From Blepharisma japonicum (lineage: Eukaryota; Ciliophora; Heterotrichea; Heterotrichida; Blepharismidae), in contig CATKHK010000050.1 in NCBI GenBank assembly GCA_949751835.1, positions 62,001-126,000 on the forward strand: a stretch of 64,000 nt of DNA, in the 5' to 3' direction. Made by a program: the position numbers and the translations under genes. This document shows, piece by piece, positions 55,677 to 64,000 of the stretch; the stretch's first letter is position 1, and every line of letters begins with the position of its first letter. The notes beneath the pieces were generated by a model. The model was not told where the DNA came from. It did no database searches and was given only the letters and a program-made list of their open reading frames with translations.

Positions 55677-57182
55677 TTACCAGACATTTCCTCCGTTCAT
55701 GTAGCCTCTATAAACGCTGTGGAACCTGATTTGCATAAAGACTGGGCCATACATGGCAACAGCAAGTTCGCAATCCCAAAGCCACTTAGCGAAAGTCTTT
55801 TCTAGATGCCTAGATCCCATACAAGAAATTCTTTTAGCGACTTCAGATCTTGGGATTCTTCTCTTTGCATATAGCAATTCAGTGCCGATTTCGCTTGACC
55901 ATGAGCCTAAATTGGTGTTGTTTAATAAGTCATTATAATAACGATTTCTAGCTCTATAAAGTTCAGACTCCATAATGTAGTCAGTGTAGCGTTTTGTTCC
56001 TGATAAGCAAGCTTGAGGGGAAATAAAGCTTGACAAATCTAAACTTTGAGTATAATGTCCCCATATTGCAGCATTGCTATAAGGGAAATAGTGGTTTGAG
56101 TGTCCTCCGAAATCTTCGATTTCTCCAAACCAGGTATGGAGATAGTTATATTGAAGCCATGGATGATTAATGATAGAGTCTCTTTCAGGAACATAGTCTC
56201 CACACAATCTTACTAACATTTGGAAAGCATAGAAATCTTCATGGTTCCAGCTTGGGGCTTGGAAGAAAATTCCCATATGAGCTAAATCTACATCATCATC
56301 TCTAATAGTGACTGTTGAAGGTGTAAAAATTGGTCTGTCATCTCCTGTAATTTCTCTGCCTGATTTAGCAACTTTTCCAAAATATTTTTCTCCTAATTCA
56401 GCTATTTGTTTGTGGTCTACATTTCCAGTGGCAGTTAAAACCATTCTTGGAGCAATATAATGGGCATCAATATAATCCTTGATAGCGTCCTGAGTGATAT
56501 TCTGAATGCTTTTTTGGTTTCCTCTAATTGGCTGTCCAATCATGTGGTCCCTATATGCAGTGTAGTGAATATTTTCTAAAATCAGTCTTTTGTTGTCAGC
56601 TGTGTCAAAAAGTGCTTCAGCGCTTTCTGCCTTTTGTTCTTCAATAGCGTTTTTATTGAATTTTGAAGAAAGAACGACGTCAGCAAGAATTTCCATTGCT
56701 TTTGCAGTATAGGCTTTAGGCACTTCAATATGAAACTCAGTGACTTCTTTTCCTGCTTTAATCCTAAGCTCACCTCCAATGTTTTCTACATCTCCAGCGA
56801 GCTGAAGTTTGCTTCTTTGCTCAGTCCCTTTAAATCTGAGTTTTCTAACAAAGTGGCCAATTCCATTGACTTGGAAATTTTCATTGCGGACACCAGCTTT
56901 CACAATAACACATAAGTGAGCTAAAGCGTTATGGCTAGCTTCTGATGCAACCACAAGACCATTGGAAAGGGTTGTTTGGTTGCAAGGATAAGAATACTTG
57001 AGTGCTTCTGGAATTACTCCATCCTCAAGCTCTCCGTGGTAGACGAGCTTGCTCTTTGAAAATTGGGAAACATCTGAGGTTGGGTCAAGAATGTAAGCTG
57101 AAGGGTTGCGAGTTGTGGTGAGATTAGAGTTAAATCGCACTAAGGAGCGAACTATAGGCAAGACGCGTGCTCTCATAACCAT
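55677..57182 (-). CDS. MPP-beta / complex III core-like protein lacking the Zn motif, 501 aa
   Basis: M16-family protein of mitochondria. The N-terminus (RARVLPIVRSLVRFNSN) is a basic amphipathic presequence. The body matches the MPP-beta/core subunit family (TTLSNGLVVASEASHNALAH, VKAGVRNEN, ATGNVDHKQIAELGEKYFG, FFQAPSWNHEDFYAF). The catalytic HxxEH, normally HFLEH, reads HFVRK (110-114): the Glu and second His are replaced by Arg and Lys, so it is not a working peptidase of the usual type. It probably serves as a core subunit of the bc1 complex. All eight Trp are TGG and codons are GC-rich, as in highly expressed genes. Confidence 0.92.
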   Translation of the reverse strand: MVMRARVLPIVRSLVRFNSNLTTTRNPSAYILDPTSDVSQFSKSKLVYHGELEDGVIPEALKYSYPCNQTTLSNGLVVASEASHNALAHLCVIVKAGVRNENFQVNGIGHFVRKLRFKGTEQRSKLQLAGDVENIGGELRIKAGKEVTEFHIEVPKAYTAKAMEILADVVLSSKFNKNAIEEQKAESAEALFDTADNKRLILENIHYTAYRDHMIGQPIRGNQKSIQNITQDAIKDYIDAHYIAPRMVLTATGNVDHKQIAELGEKYFGKVAKSGREITGDDRPIFTPSTVTIRDDDVDLAHMGIFFQAPSWNHEDFYAFQMLVRLCGDYVPERDSIINHPWLQYNYLHTWFGEIEDFGGHSNHYFPYSNAAIWGHYTQSLDLSSFISPQACLSGTKRYTDYIMESELYRARNRYYNDLLNNTNLGSWSSEIGTELLYAKRRIPRSEVAKRISCMGSRHLEKTFAKWLWDCELAVAMYGPVFMQIRFHSVYRGYMNGGNVW

Positions 57183-57528
57183 TTTATAATTTATCCAAGG
57201 CCATTCCTTAAGCTATCTATCTTTAAATGCAAAATCGGCTGTGAGGATTCAAGATCAGCATAAAGAATAGGGCATCTCATATGGTATAATTGTGAAAAAA
57301 TATGATCAGGCTACAGTTCAAGCTATCTATTTAATTTCAAGGATTTTATCACAATTAATTAATACAAGCAAATTTCTGAAGAAAGGATCTCTATATCCTC
57401 AAAATAAACTACAAGGATTTTCATATGAGTAATTTGAATATACTAAAAAGGGTAATAATGATAATTGCTGCAGTCGATATAGATTCCGTAATTTAAACTA
57501 AAATTTGAATATCTCTCTTCATCAATAA
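57183..57528. other. Spacer between divergent core-protein and HECT genes (346 bp)
   Basis: AT-rich two-way promoter region. I see no repeat or RNA gene in it. Confidence 0.6.
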
Positions 57529-60500
57529 ATGGCAGAATCATCAGACAGCAGCGATAATAATATGAAAAACTCAAACCTGTTTGACTCCCCTAGCAGCGGC
57601 GATGAGTATGCCGACAGAGGAGGATTAATTTCTTCTCAATTTTCAGGTTATTCCAATATGTCATACTCATTTCAATCCGTTATTTCTGCACTGGAAAGCT
57701 GTGACGACATGCTGCTACTACAATCATTAAATCAACTTTCAATTGATTTAGCGATTGCTCAAGAAGATGTCTTGGCTGCGATGCCTCTAGACCAGCTGGT
57801 CTACGCTTTGGTGACTTGTCTGCAGAAAGAAGACTTCCCTGACATTGTTTTGTACTCCATGAATTGCCTCACAAATATCTTGGATACCATGCCAACTATA
57901 ACAGGTCTAATTGTAGCAAGAGGAGGAATAGGAGTTCTTAGCTCCAAGCTGATGAATTTCGAGTTCATAGATATGGCTGAGCAAGCTATTAAGCTGATTG
58001 AAAAGATCTCTTATGAATCTGCTTTAGATATTGTTAAAGAAGGGGTTTTCGAGACTATGATGAATACGCTAGATTTCTTCGAAATGGAGACTCAGAAAAA
58101 AATATGAAGAATTGCGATTAATATTGCCAAAGCAATGATTTCTCAGCAGTGCTTTTTGCAGCATATTGTACCGATGCTGCCTCAAATACAGCCAATGCTT
58201 ATACATAGGGGAACTGATATGGTGGGACAAACAGAGCTTGTCATTGATTTTTTTATAGCTTTGCTGGAAAATGCGGTAGGTCTGTTTAGCAATGATTTAA
58301 AAATGCTGCAAGGGAATCTACAAAATTTGAATGAGCAAGGGATGATGCGAAATTTAATTGAAGTTATTCAGCAAGCTCCATCGCTCAACCTTAAAGTTTT
58401 CAAGCTATTAAGATTGGTTTGCAAGATTTCGCCGGCGTTGAGCATGAGCTTGCTTTCTATGGGAATATGTACAATACTTAAAGATGTCCTTAATAAATCC
58501 TATGAGTCTTCTAACAGTGACTATTTGTTTGAAGCTTTTAATTTGATCGATATTATTGTTCCAGCTGATAATCCTAAAGATGCAATTGAAAAAGAAAGAC
58601 TGCAAATTTTCAGGGAGCATAGCCAATATTTAAACACAATTGGAGAGTCAGTGATCCCTCACTTAATTTTTGTATATCAAAACTGTATGGAAAGTGAGCT
58701 AAAGACGCTGACTTTGAAAACCTTTTATAAATTATTTGCAATTTCTCCACCAGAATGCCTTACAATGTATATTGACACCCAGACTCTTGCATCATTTTTA
58801 TCCGAAGTTTTGCATTCTCAACACTTGAATCCTATCCATTGTGCATTGAAAATCATCAATATTTGCTATGATAAAATTCCCCAAGAAATAGCTGAACATT
58901 TTACAAGAGAAGGAATTATCGACAGAATTAATGCATTAAATAAGCAAGAAGTGATTTCACAATTAAAACGATCAAAAGCTAATGAGTCACCTGTTGGGCT
59001 GAAAAAGTACTCAAGATTTCAACAAGAAGAAAGAGAAAGCTCTTCTTTGAACTACTTTGAGCAAATTATTATGAATTTAAATGGCGAAAAGGAAGGAATA
59101 AATGCTGATGCAGAAACTGATGAATTTCTTGCAAATATTCCGAACTTCAAACATCAGCTAAATTTAAAAAGTGACCCGAAAAATGAATCTTTAGACTTAT
59201 GCAATTCAATTATTGAGAAAAATAGCCATTTTGAAAATAAGCATGCTTTAAGAACTGGAAAAAGCCTTAAAAAGCTGGCAGAAAAATTGGAATATGGGAG
59301 ACAAGGAAATGCGAATGAAATATGGAGAAATTTGATATCAATGATAGAAAGTGATAATAAAATTAGCTTTTATGAATTTAGTAATTCAGGGATAGTTGAG
59401 GCTTTATGAAAATGGTTTAATCGTGGAGATTTAGAAGACTCAAAACAAGTGAATATTTTAATCCATAGACTTGAAGAATTTTTAAGAGAATTTTTAAAAG
59501 AAAATTCAAAAAGTCAGGTTCATTTAAAGAGCTTTTTAGCCCTTTTTGATGGAGCTGGGAACTATGGAAATAATCTAAATGATATAGATCCTGAAAGAAA
59601 TTATGAAAGATCTAATCGATTTTTAAACCAAAGATCTCGGCTTACATTTGCTTATGCTCCATTAGAAGAAGACTGATCAAGCTTAGGAGAAATTTCCCAG
59701 GAATTTAACATAAGAAACAATTTTTTTGCAGTAAATAACAGATTTTACATTACAAGTGAAAATTCAATTTCCTTCGCAACAATAAAAAATCATTTATTAA
59801 GGGTAAAATCGAAAGAAGACTTCAATAATTTTAAAAACTTATTCAGACACAATCAGGCTAAACATAAAAGCCAGCAGCTTCCTATGAAGCGACAAGCAAA
59901 ATTTGAACAATTAATAAGACAAAGAACAAATATAGCTGAAGCATTAAGAGAACTAGGAATGGAAGGCAGTGAACTTGAGAGACTTCTAAGAGCTGATACC
60001 GCCCAAAATATTTTTTCGAATGATATTGATATAACTGAAGAATGTGAGCTAAAGCCTGAAGCCAAAAATCAATCTCTGGAACAAATTGGCATAATTATGA
60101 CAGTTAATGGCCAAGAAATTCATGACGGAATGATTGCACTTGACGTGAACAATAAAATTGGGAAATCAGATGAAATAAAATTCAGATTTGTAAAAATAAG
60201 CCAAAATAAAAAAGAAAGTAAAATGCTCATAGGGCAAAATATGATTTATAAAGAAATCCTCAATGATTGTGAAAATGTAGGTGTAGATATTGGGGAAAAA
60301 ATATTTCCTTATCTAAGAATTCTTAAACTCTTTTCGAAAATAAATGATCTCTTGCCTTATCTTATGACTCCTTCGTCACTTTTATTCCAATCATTGTCTG
60401 AGTCATTTCGCCTTCAAAAACTTGAATATGAAATTTTCCAAAGCAGCAAAATAAGTGTTATTCTCTCTAGATTTGTTCAGGATAACAGAACTTCTCTTCC

Positions 60501-61746
60501 CTCTTGAACCAAGCCTCTAATACAAAGCTGCAAATTTTTAGTCCCATTCACAATAAAATCAGATATTTTCCAAATTTCAGATATTGGGCCATATCTCGAT
60601 ACATGGGGCTATGACATTTCTCAAAAAAGAAAGGTCAAAATCAATAGAGAAAAACTACTGGAAGGCGCAATTGCTGCAATGAGAGATCCAAAAATGCTTA
60701 AATCTGCTCCTATAGAGTTTGAGTATGAAAACGAAGTTGGAACTGGAGCAGGCCCTACTTTGGAGTTTTATAGTCTTGTTGGAAAATCTATTCGAACACT
60801 TGATATTTGGCGAAATTCAGGAGATGAACTTGGCCTCTTTCCTGCCCCAATCTTATCAAATTTATCCAAAGTTAAAGACCAATTTCTATTTGTTGGCCGC
60901 TTAGTAGGAAAAGGCCTGCTTGACCAAAAGCAGCTTGACTTGCCTCTAAGCCCTGCATTTTGGAAGCTCGCCTTAAATGAAAATTTGACTTTAAATGACA
61001 TGCTAAATGTTGACAAAAATTTAGCTAAAACATTATTCGGCCTGCAGGAAGTTGTCAACAAAAGAAATGCCTTTTTATCAGAAAACAAAAGGTTTCATAG
61101 CTCCAGCTTGACATATAAAGGGACCCATATTGACGATTTATGCTTGACATTTGTATTGCCAGGCTATGATACTATTGAGCTGAAAGAAAATGGGAAAAAT
61201 ATTGCCGTCACCCTTAATAATCTCCACGAATATATTGCTTTGGTCTCAAAGTTCACTCTAATGCAAGAAACACAAATTTCAGCATTCAGAGAAGGGCTTA
61301 ACTCAGTAATCCCAATTGATATGCTGAAAGGGTTTACTGGGGAAGAGCTTGAATATCTGATATGTGGGGCAAGCAATGAAAGCTGGGACATTTCTACTAT
61401 TCAAGAGTGTATCATTCCAGCTCATGGCTATTTTCACTCTTCAAGCACTTTTCAGAACCTTTTGATTGTGATGTCTCAATTTAATAATCAAGAAAAGCGC
61501 TCCTTCTTGCAGTTTGTGACTGGGTCGCCAAGACTTCCAGTTGGAGGGTTTGCATCATTAGTCCCGAAGCTAACAGTTGTAAAGAAAGATCCTGAAAACC
61601 CAGGAGTGCATTCTGATGAGTATTTACCATCAGTAATGACTTGTCATAATTATCTGAAAGTCCCGGACTACAGCTCAATTGAAATCTTGCAAAGAAATTT
61701 GAAGTACGCAATGGAAGAAGGCTACGAAGCTTTTCATCTTTCATAA
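57529..61746 (+). CDS. HECT E3 ubiquitin ligase, TRIP12/UPL3 type, 1405 aa
   Basis: Large E3 ligase. N-terminal acidic Ser-rich leader, then armadillo-like helical repeats (about 50-450; LLQSLNQLSIDLAIAQED, YSMNCLTNILDTMPTITGLIVARGG are close to TRIP12/UPL3). A long linker follows, then the HECT domain (about 1040-1405): FEYENEVGTGAGPTLEFY, FLFVGRLVGKGLLD, GFTGEELEYLICGA, LPVGGFASLVPKLTVV, and the active-site Cys in SVMTCHNYLKVPDYSS (Cys about 1372). The order matches the TRIP12/UPL3/UPL4/Ufd4 group, which targets N-degron and ubiquitin-fusion substrates. The frame is unbroken from 57529 to TAA 61744-61746 through many TGA Trp codons. Confidence 0.95.
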
Positions 61747-62114
61747 CACTATTTTATATTCAAATTATTAAAAATATTTTAAAATTAAGCAAAGCCTGGG
61801 ATTCATTATTTATTAAAGAAATTTTAAATAGGATTTATATTTATCAGTATAAGATAAACTGATTTTTAGTTTTACAAGATTTTGAACTATTTAATAGAAT
61901 TGATAAAGAGCAGTATATAAGAATATTTGCGCCACCCCAGAAATAAGTTGAATATAGCAATAAAATATAACCGAAAAAGCACTGGCATTATCAAGACAAA
62001 TCAGACGATAAAATTTGATTATTGTGTATATGAACTGGAGCCAACTAAAAATTTAATTTATATGTTAGATTTTATTAAAAAACAGATATATATTTATAAA
62101 CTCTTGCAACTCAT
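61747..62114. other. AT-rich spacer (368 bp)
   Basis: Between HECT and LITAF genes on the same strand. The plus-strand frame at 61927-62145 has no ATG at its called start and no similarity. Nothing supportable. Confidence 0.6.
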
Positions 62115-62465
62115 ATGTCAAAGCCAGAAGAAGAACCCTTCATAGAACAAGAGAACGCAGATAACGCAAAAGAAGTCAAAGATCAGCCTTCACAAGCACT
62201 AAAAGATGAAAAAGGCCTTTCCTTTTACGGAGTTTATCATCCTGAAAAACAATCCAAAAGTGAAAGTTTATTATGCCCTGAATGTCATAAACAAACTTGA
62301 AGCAGAGTTGAGTCAAGGCCTGGAAAACTCACATATGGATGTTGCTGTTATCTTTGTTTAATAGGTTGGTGTCTCTGCTTATGCTATGTTCCTTTTTGCA
62401 TTAAACGATGCAAAGACACTTATCATTTTTGTGCAAACTGTAATGCACCTTTATCAATCACTTAG
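62115..62465 (+). CDS. LITAF-domain membrane protein, 116 aa
   Basis: Small endolysosomal protein. The C-terminal half has the LITAF/SIMPLE signature: CPEC (first CxxC), a Cys-rich hydrophobic in-plane membrane segment (GCCCYLCLIGWCLCLCYVPFC), then KRCKDTYHFCANCNAPL (second CxxC, coordinating Zn together with the first). The N-terminal 50 residues are polar. TGA at 62298 encodes Trp and links the two halves; it ends in TAG, 20 bp from the convergent aminopeptidase stop. Role: endosomal sorting, by family. Confidence 0.9.
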
Positions 62466-62485
62466 TATAATTTAAGAAACATTGA

Positions 62486-64000
62486 CTAATTAATAATTTG
62501 ATTTATAGGAGTTGTCGCTTCTCTTAACCATTCTAAAGCAGCTGTTTCTCCTCTATTTTCCAAAATTGGACTTAAGTTTTGCCAAATCTTACTATGATAA
62601 GCGTTAATGTATTCAATATCTCTTTGTGATAACAGCTTTAAATCTAATAGATTTTTATCATATGGAACCATAGTTACATTTTCAAATCCTAGCAATCCTG
62701 GCACCAGTGGATGCATAACGACTAATAGGATATTTTCAATTCTGATACCAAAATGCCCTTCTTCATAATATCCTGGCTCATTTGCAACATTCATTCCTAC
62801 TTGAAATGGCTCAGTGCTTCCTTTGCATATACGATGTGGACCTTCATGCACATTTAAAAAATAGCCAACCCCATGTCCAGTTGCATGAGGATAGTCAAGG
62901 CCTGCTTCCCAAAGCCATTTTCTTGCAACCACATCAATTTCATTTCCACTCATCCTATTATACTCAGGCCATACAAGTCTTTCTACACCTAAATTTCCTA
63001 GTAGCACTCTAGTATAGCATTCTTTTTCCCAATCCGTTGGAGTACCAAAGTGCATTGTTCTTGTCGTATCAATAGTCCCATCTAAATATTGACCTCCTGA
63101 GTCCAGTAGGTACATTTGATCATTTGTAATCTTAGCTGCAGTTTCTTGAGTTGGTGCATAATGGATTATAGCTGCATTTGGCCCTACAGACGAAATATTT
63201 TCAAAAGACAGCCCTGAATTTAGCTCTTCTAATGCTCTGAATTCGTCTAGTTTTTCAACAGAAGTTCATTCATTGAGATCTGCTCCAGAGTCTAATTGCT
63301 GCTTTAACCAGGCAAAATACTTGGATATAGCTACCCCATCTCTAATATGGCTTTCTCTGAATCCTTGCATTTCTCTTGGATTTTTAATTACTTTAATTTT
63401 AGCAATTAATCCAGGGTAGTGTATAGGTGTTTTAATTTTTTGATAAAAACTGTAGCTGAGTTCATTTTTGTCAATTATGATACTTTCTTCAATTGTACTT
63501 AAATAGTCTCATGCAGACTCATATGGGCGCACTTCTATATGGTTTTGAGATAAATATTCGTCGAGTCCATTTGTTTTTTCGGGATTTATAAATAAATTTA
63601 TTTGATATCCTGCACTTGTAGCATGCAAGAGTAAAAATGAGTAAAACAGTGGATTATATTGAATGTCTTTTCCTCTCAGATTAAGCAGCCATGCTATTTC
63701 ATCTAAGGCTGAAGTAAAAAGGTAATTTGAACCAAGTCTATGCAATTGGTTCAATACTATAAATATCTTTTGTTCAGCAGAAACTCCTACATACTTAATA
63801 TCATGAATGAATAACTTTTCATTTGGAATTTTAGGTTGATCAGTCCAAATTGAGTTAACTAAATTCTTAGACAAAGGCTTAAAAGTGAACCCTTTATCAT
63901 TAAAATATATTGTTCTTGCTAACACACTTTCTGTGCATATTAAAGCTGGATCATATCCAATTATGCTTCCAGTAGGCAAATTATGTGTAATTCAATCACA
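62486..64000 (-). CDS. Xaa-Pro aminopeptidase (APP1/M24B type), partial, at least 504 aa
   Basis: Cytosolic-type aminopeptidase P that removes an N-terminal residue next to Pro. The C-terminal catalytic domain has the metal ligands in LLDSGGQYLDGTIDTTRT (two Asp), ATGHGVGYFLNVHEGP (His), ANEPGYYEEGHFGIRIEN (two Glu). The N-terminal part (DEIAWLLNLRGKDIQYNPLF) matches the creatinase-like domain. The gene runs off the right edge: it is read from WITHNLPTGS near 64000 to TAA at 62486, so the first part, including the start, is missing. Confidence 0.93.

Noticed and set aside
1-64000. tRNA, rRNA, snRNA, telomere repeats, CRISPR, IS elements
   Set aside because: I looked for tRNA B-box-like sequences, U-snRNA core motifs, tandem telomere-type repeats (CCCTAA-like) and transposon ends. 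Single partial matches only, for example CCCTAAC near 17600, with no repetition or context.

Overview
The window looks like macronuclear DNA of a heterotrich ciliate, most likely Blepharisma. Three things point there. (1) TGA is read as tryptophan inside almost every long gene, at positions where known families have Trp (for example the neurobeachin-like protein near 1059 and the Rab11-like GTPase near 44329), while TAA and TAG still end genes. (2) Introns are only 15-16 nt long. I found ten, all GT...AG, all with an A six bases from the 3' end. (3) The DNA is AT-rich and gene-dense: about 40 protein genes in 64 kb on both strands, with spacers often under 100 bp. Stentor (standard code) and Condylostoma (all three stops reassigned) fit less well. 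I see no rRNA, tRNA, CRISPR array, insertion sequence or telomere.

Layout. 0-8 kb: a large BEACH/neurobeachin-like trafficking protein and a PGP-repeat (Shippo-like) protein. 8-16 kb, minus strand: DHHC palmitoyltransferase, Ctr copper transporter, MFS (SLC18B1-like) transporter, HDAC11-like deacetylase with N-terminal membrane segments, a coiled-coil protein, a double-Alba RGG protein, and the first of two unknown paralogues. 16-18 kb: the largest gap without a gene, followed by the second paralogue. 19-27 kb: acyl-protein thioesterase, coiled-coil protein, C2 protein with a CaaX end, membrane protein, compact E1-like enzyme, a stand-alone ubiquitin-fold domain resembling the C-terminus of the SUMO E1 subunit Uba2, and CCT3. 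27-40 kb: DegT-type PLP protein, SMARCAL1-like helicase, DYRK2-like kinase, EF-hand protein, adenylate kinase, a CENP-B/psq-type DNA-binding protein, CHMP5/Vps60, a GC-elevated island of unknown nature, an unknown coiled-coil protein and RNA 3'-phosphate cyclase. 40-64 kb: P4-ATPase flippase, Rab11, TTLL glutamylase/ligase, twin-CX9C protein, Spc25-like coiled-coil protein, SK-type K+ channel, HOOK dynein adaptor, three-repeat Myb, MPP-beta/complex III core-like protein, TRIP12/UPL3-type HECT ligase, LITAF protein and a partial Xaa-Pro aminopeptidase running off the right edge.

The genes are not an operon and share no single pathway. Membrane traffic and cilia/cytoskeleton functions recur (BEACH, Rab11, HOOK, TTLL, flippase, CHMP5, LITAF, PGP protein). 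Reading frames were joined by hand through TGA codons and mini-introns. Introns of 15 nt without an in-frame stop would be invisible to this method, so some gene models may still carry an unrecognised intron.
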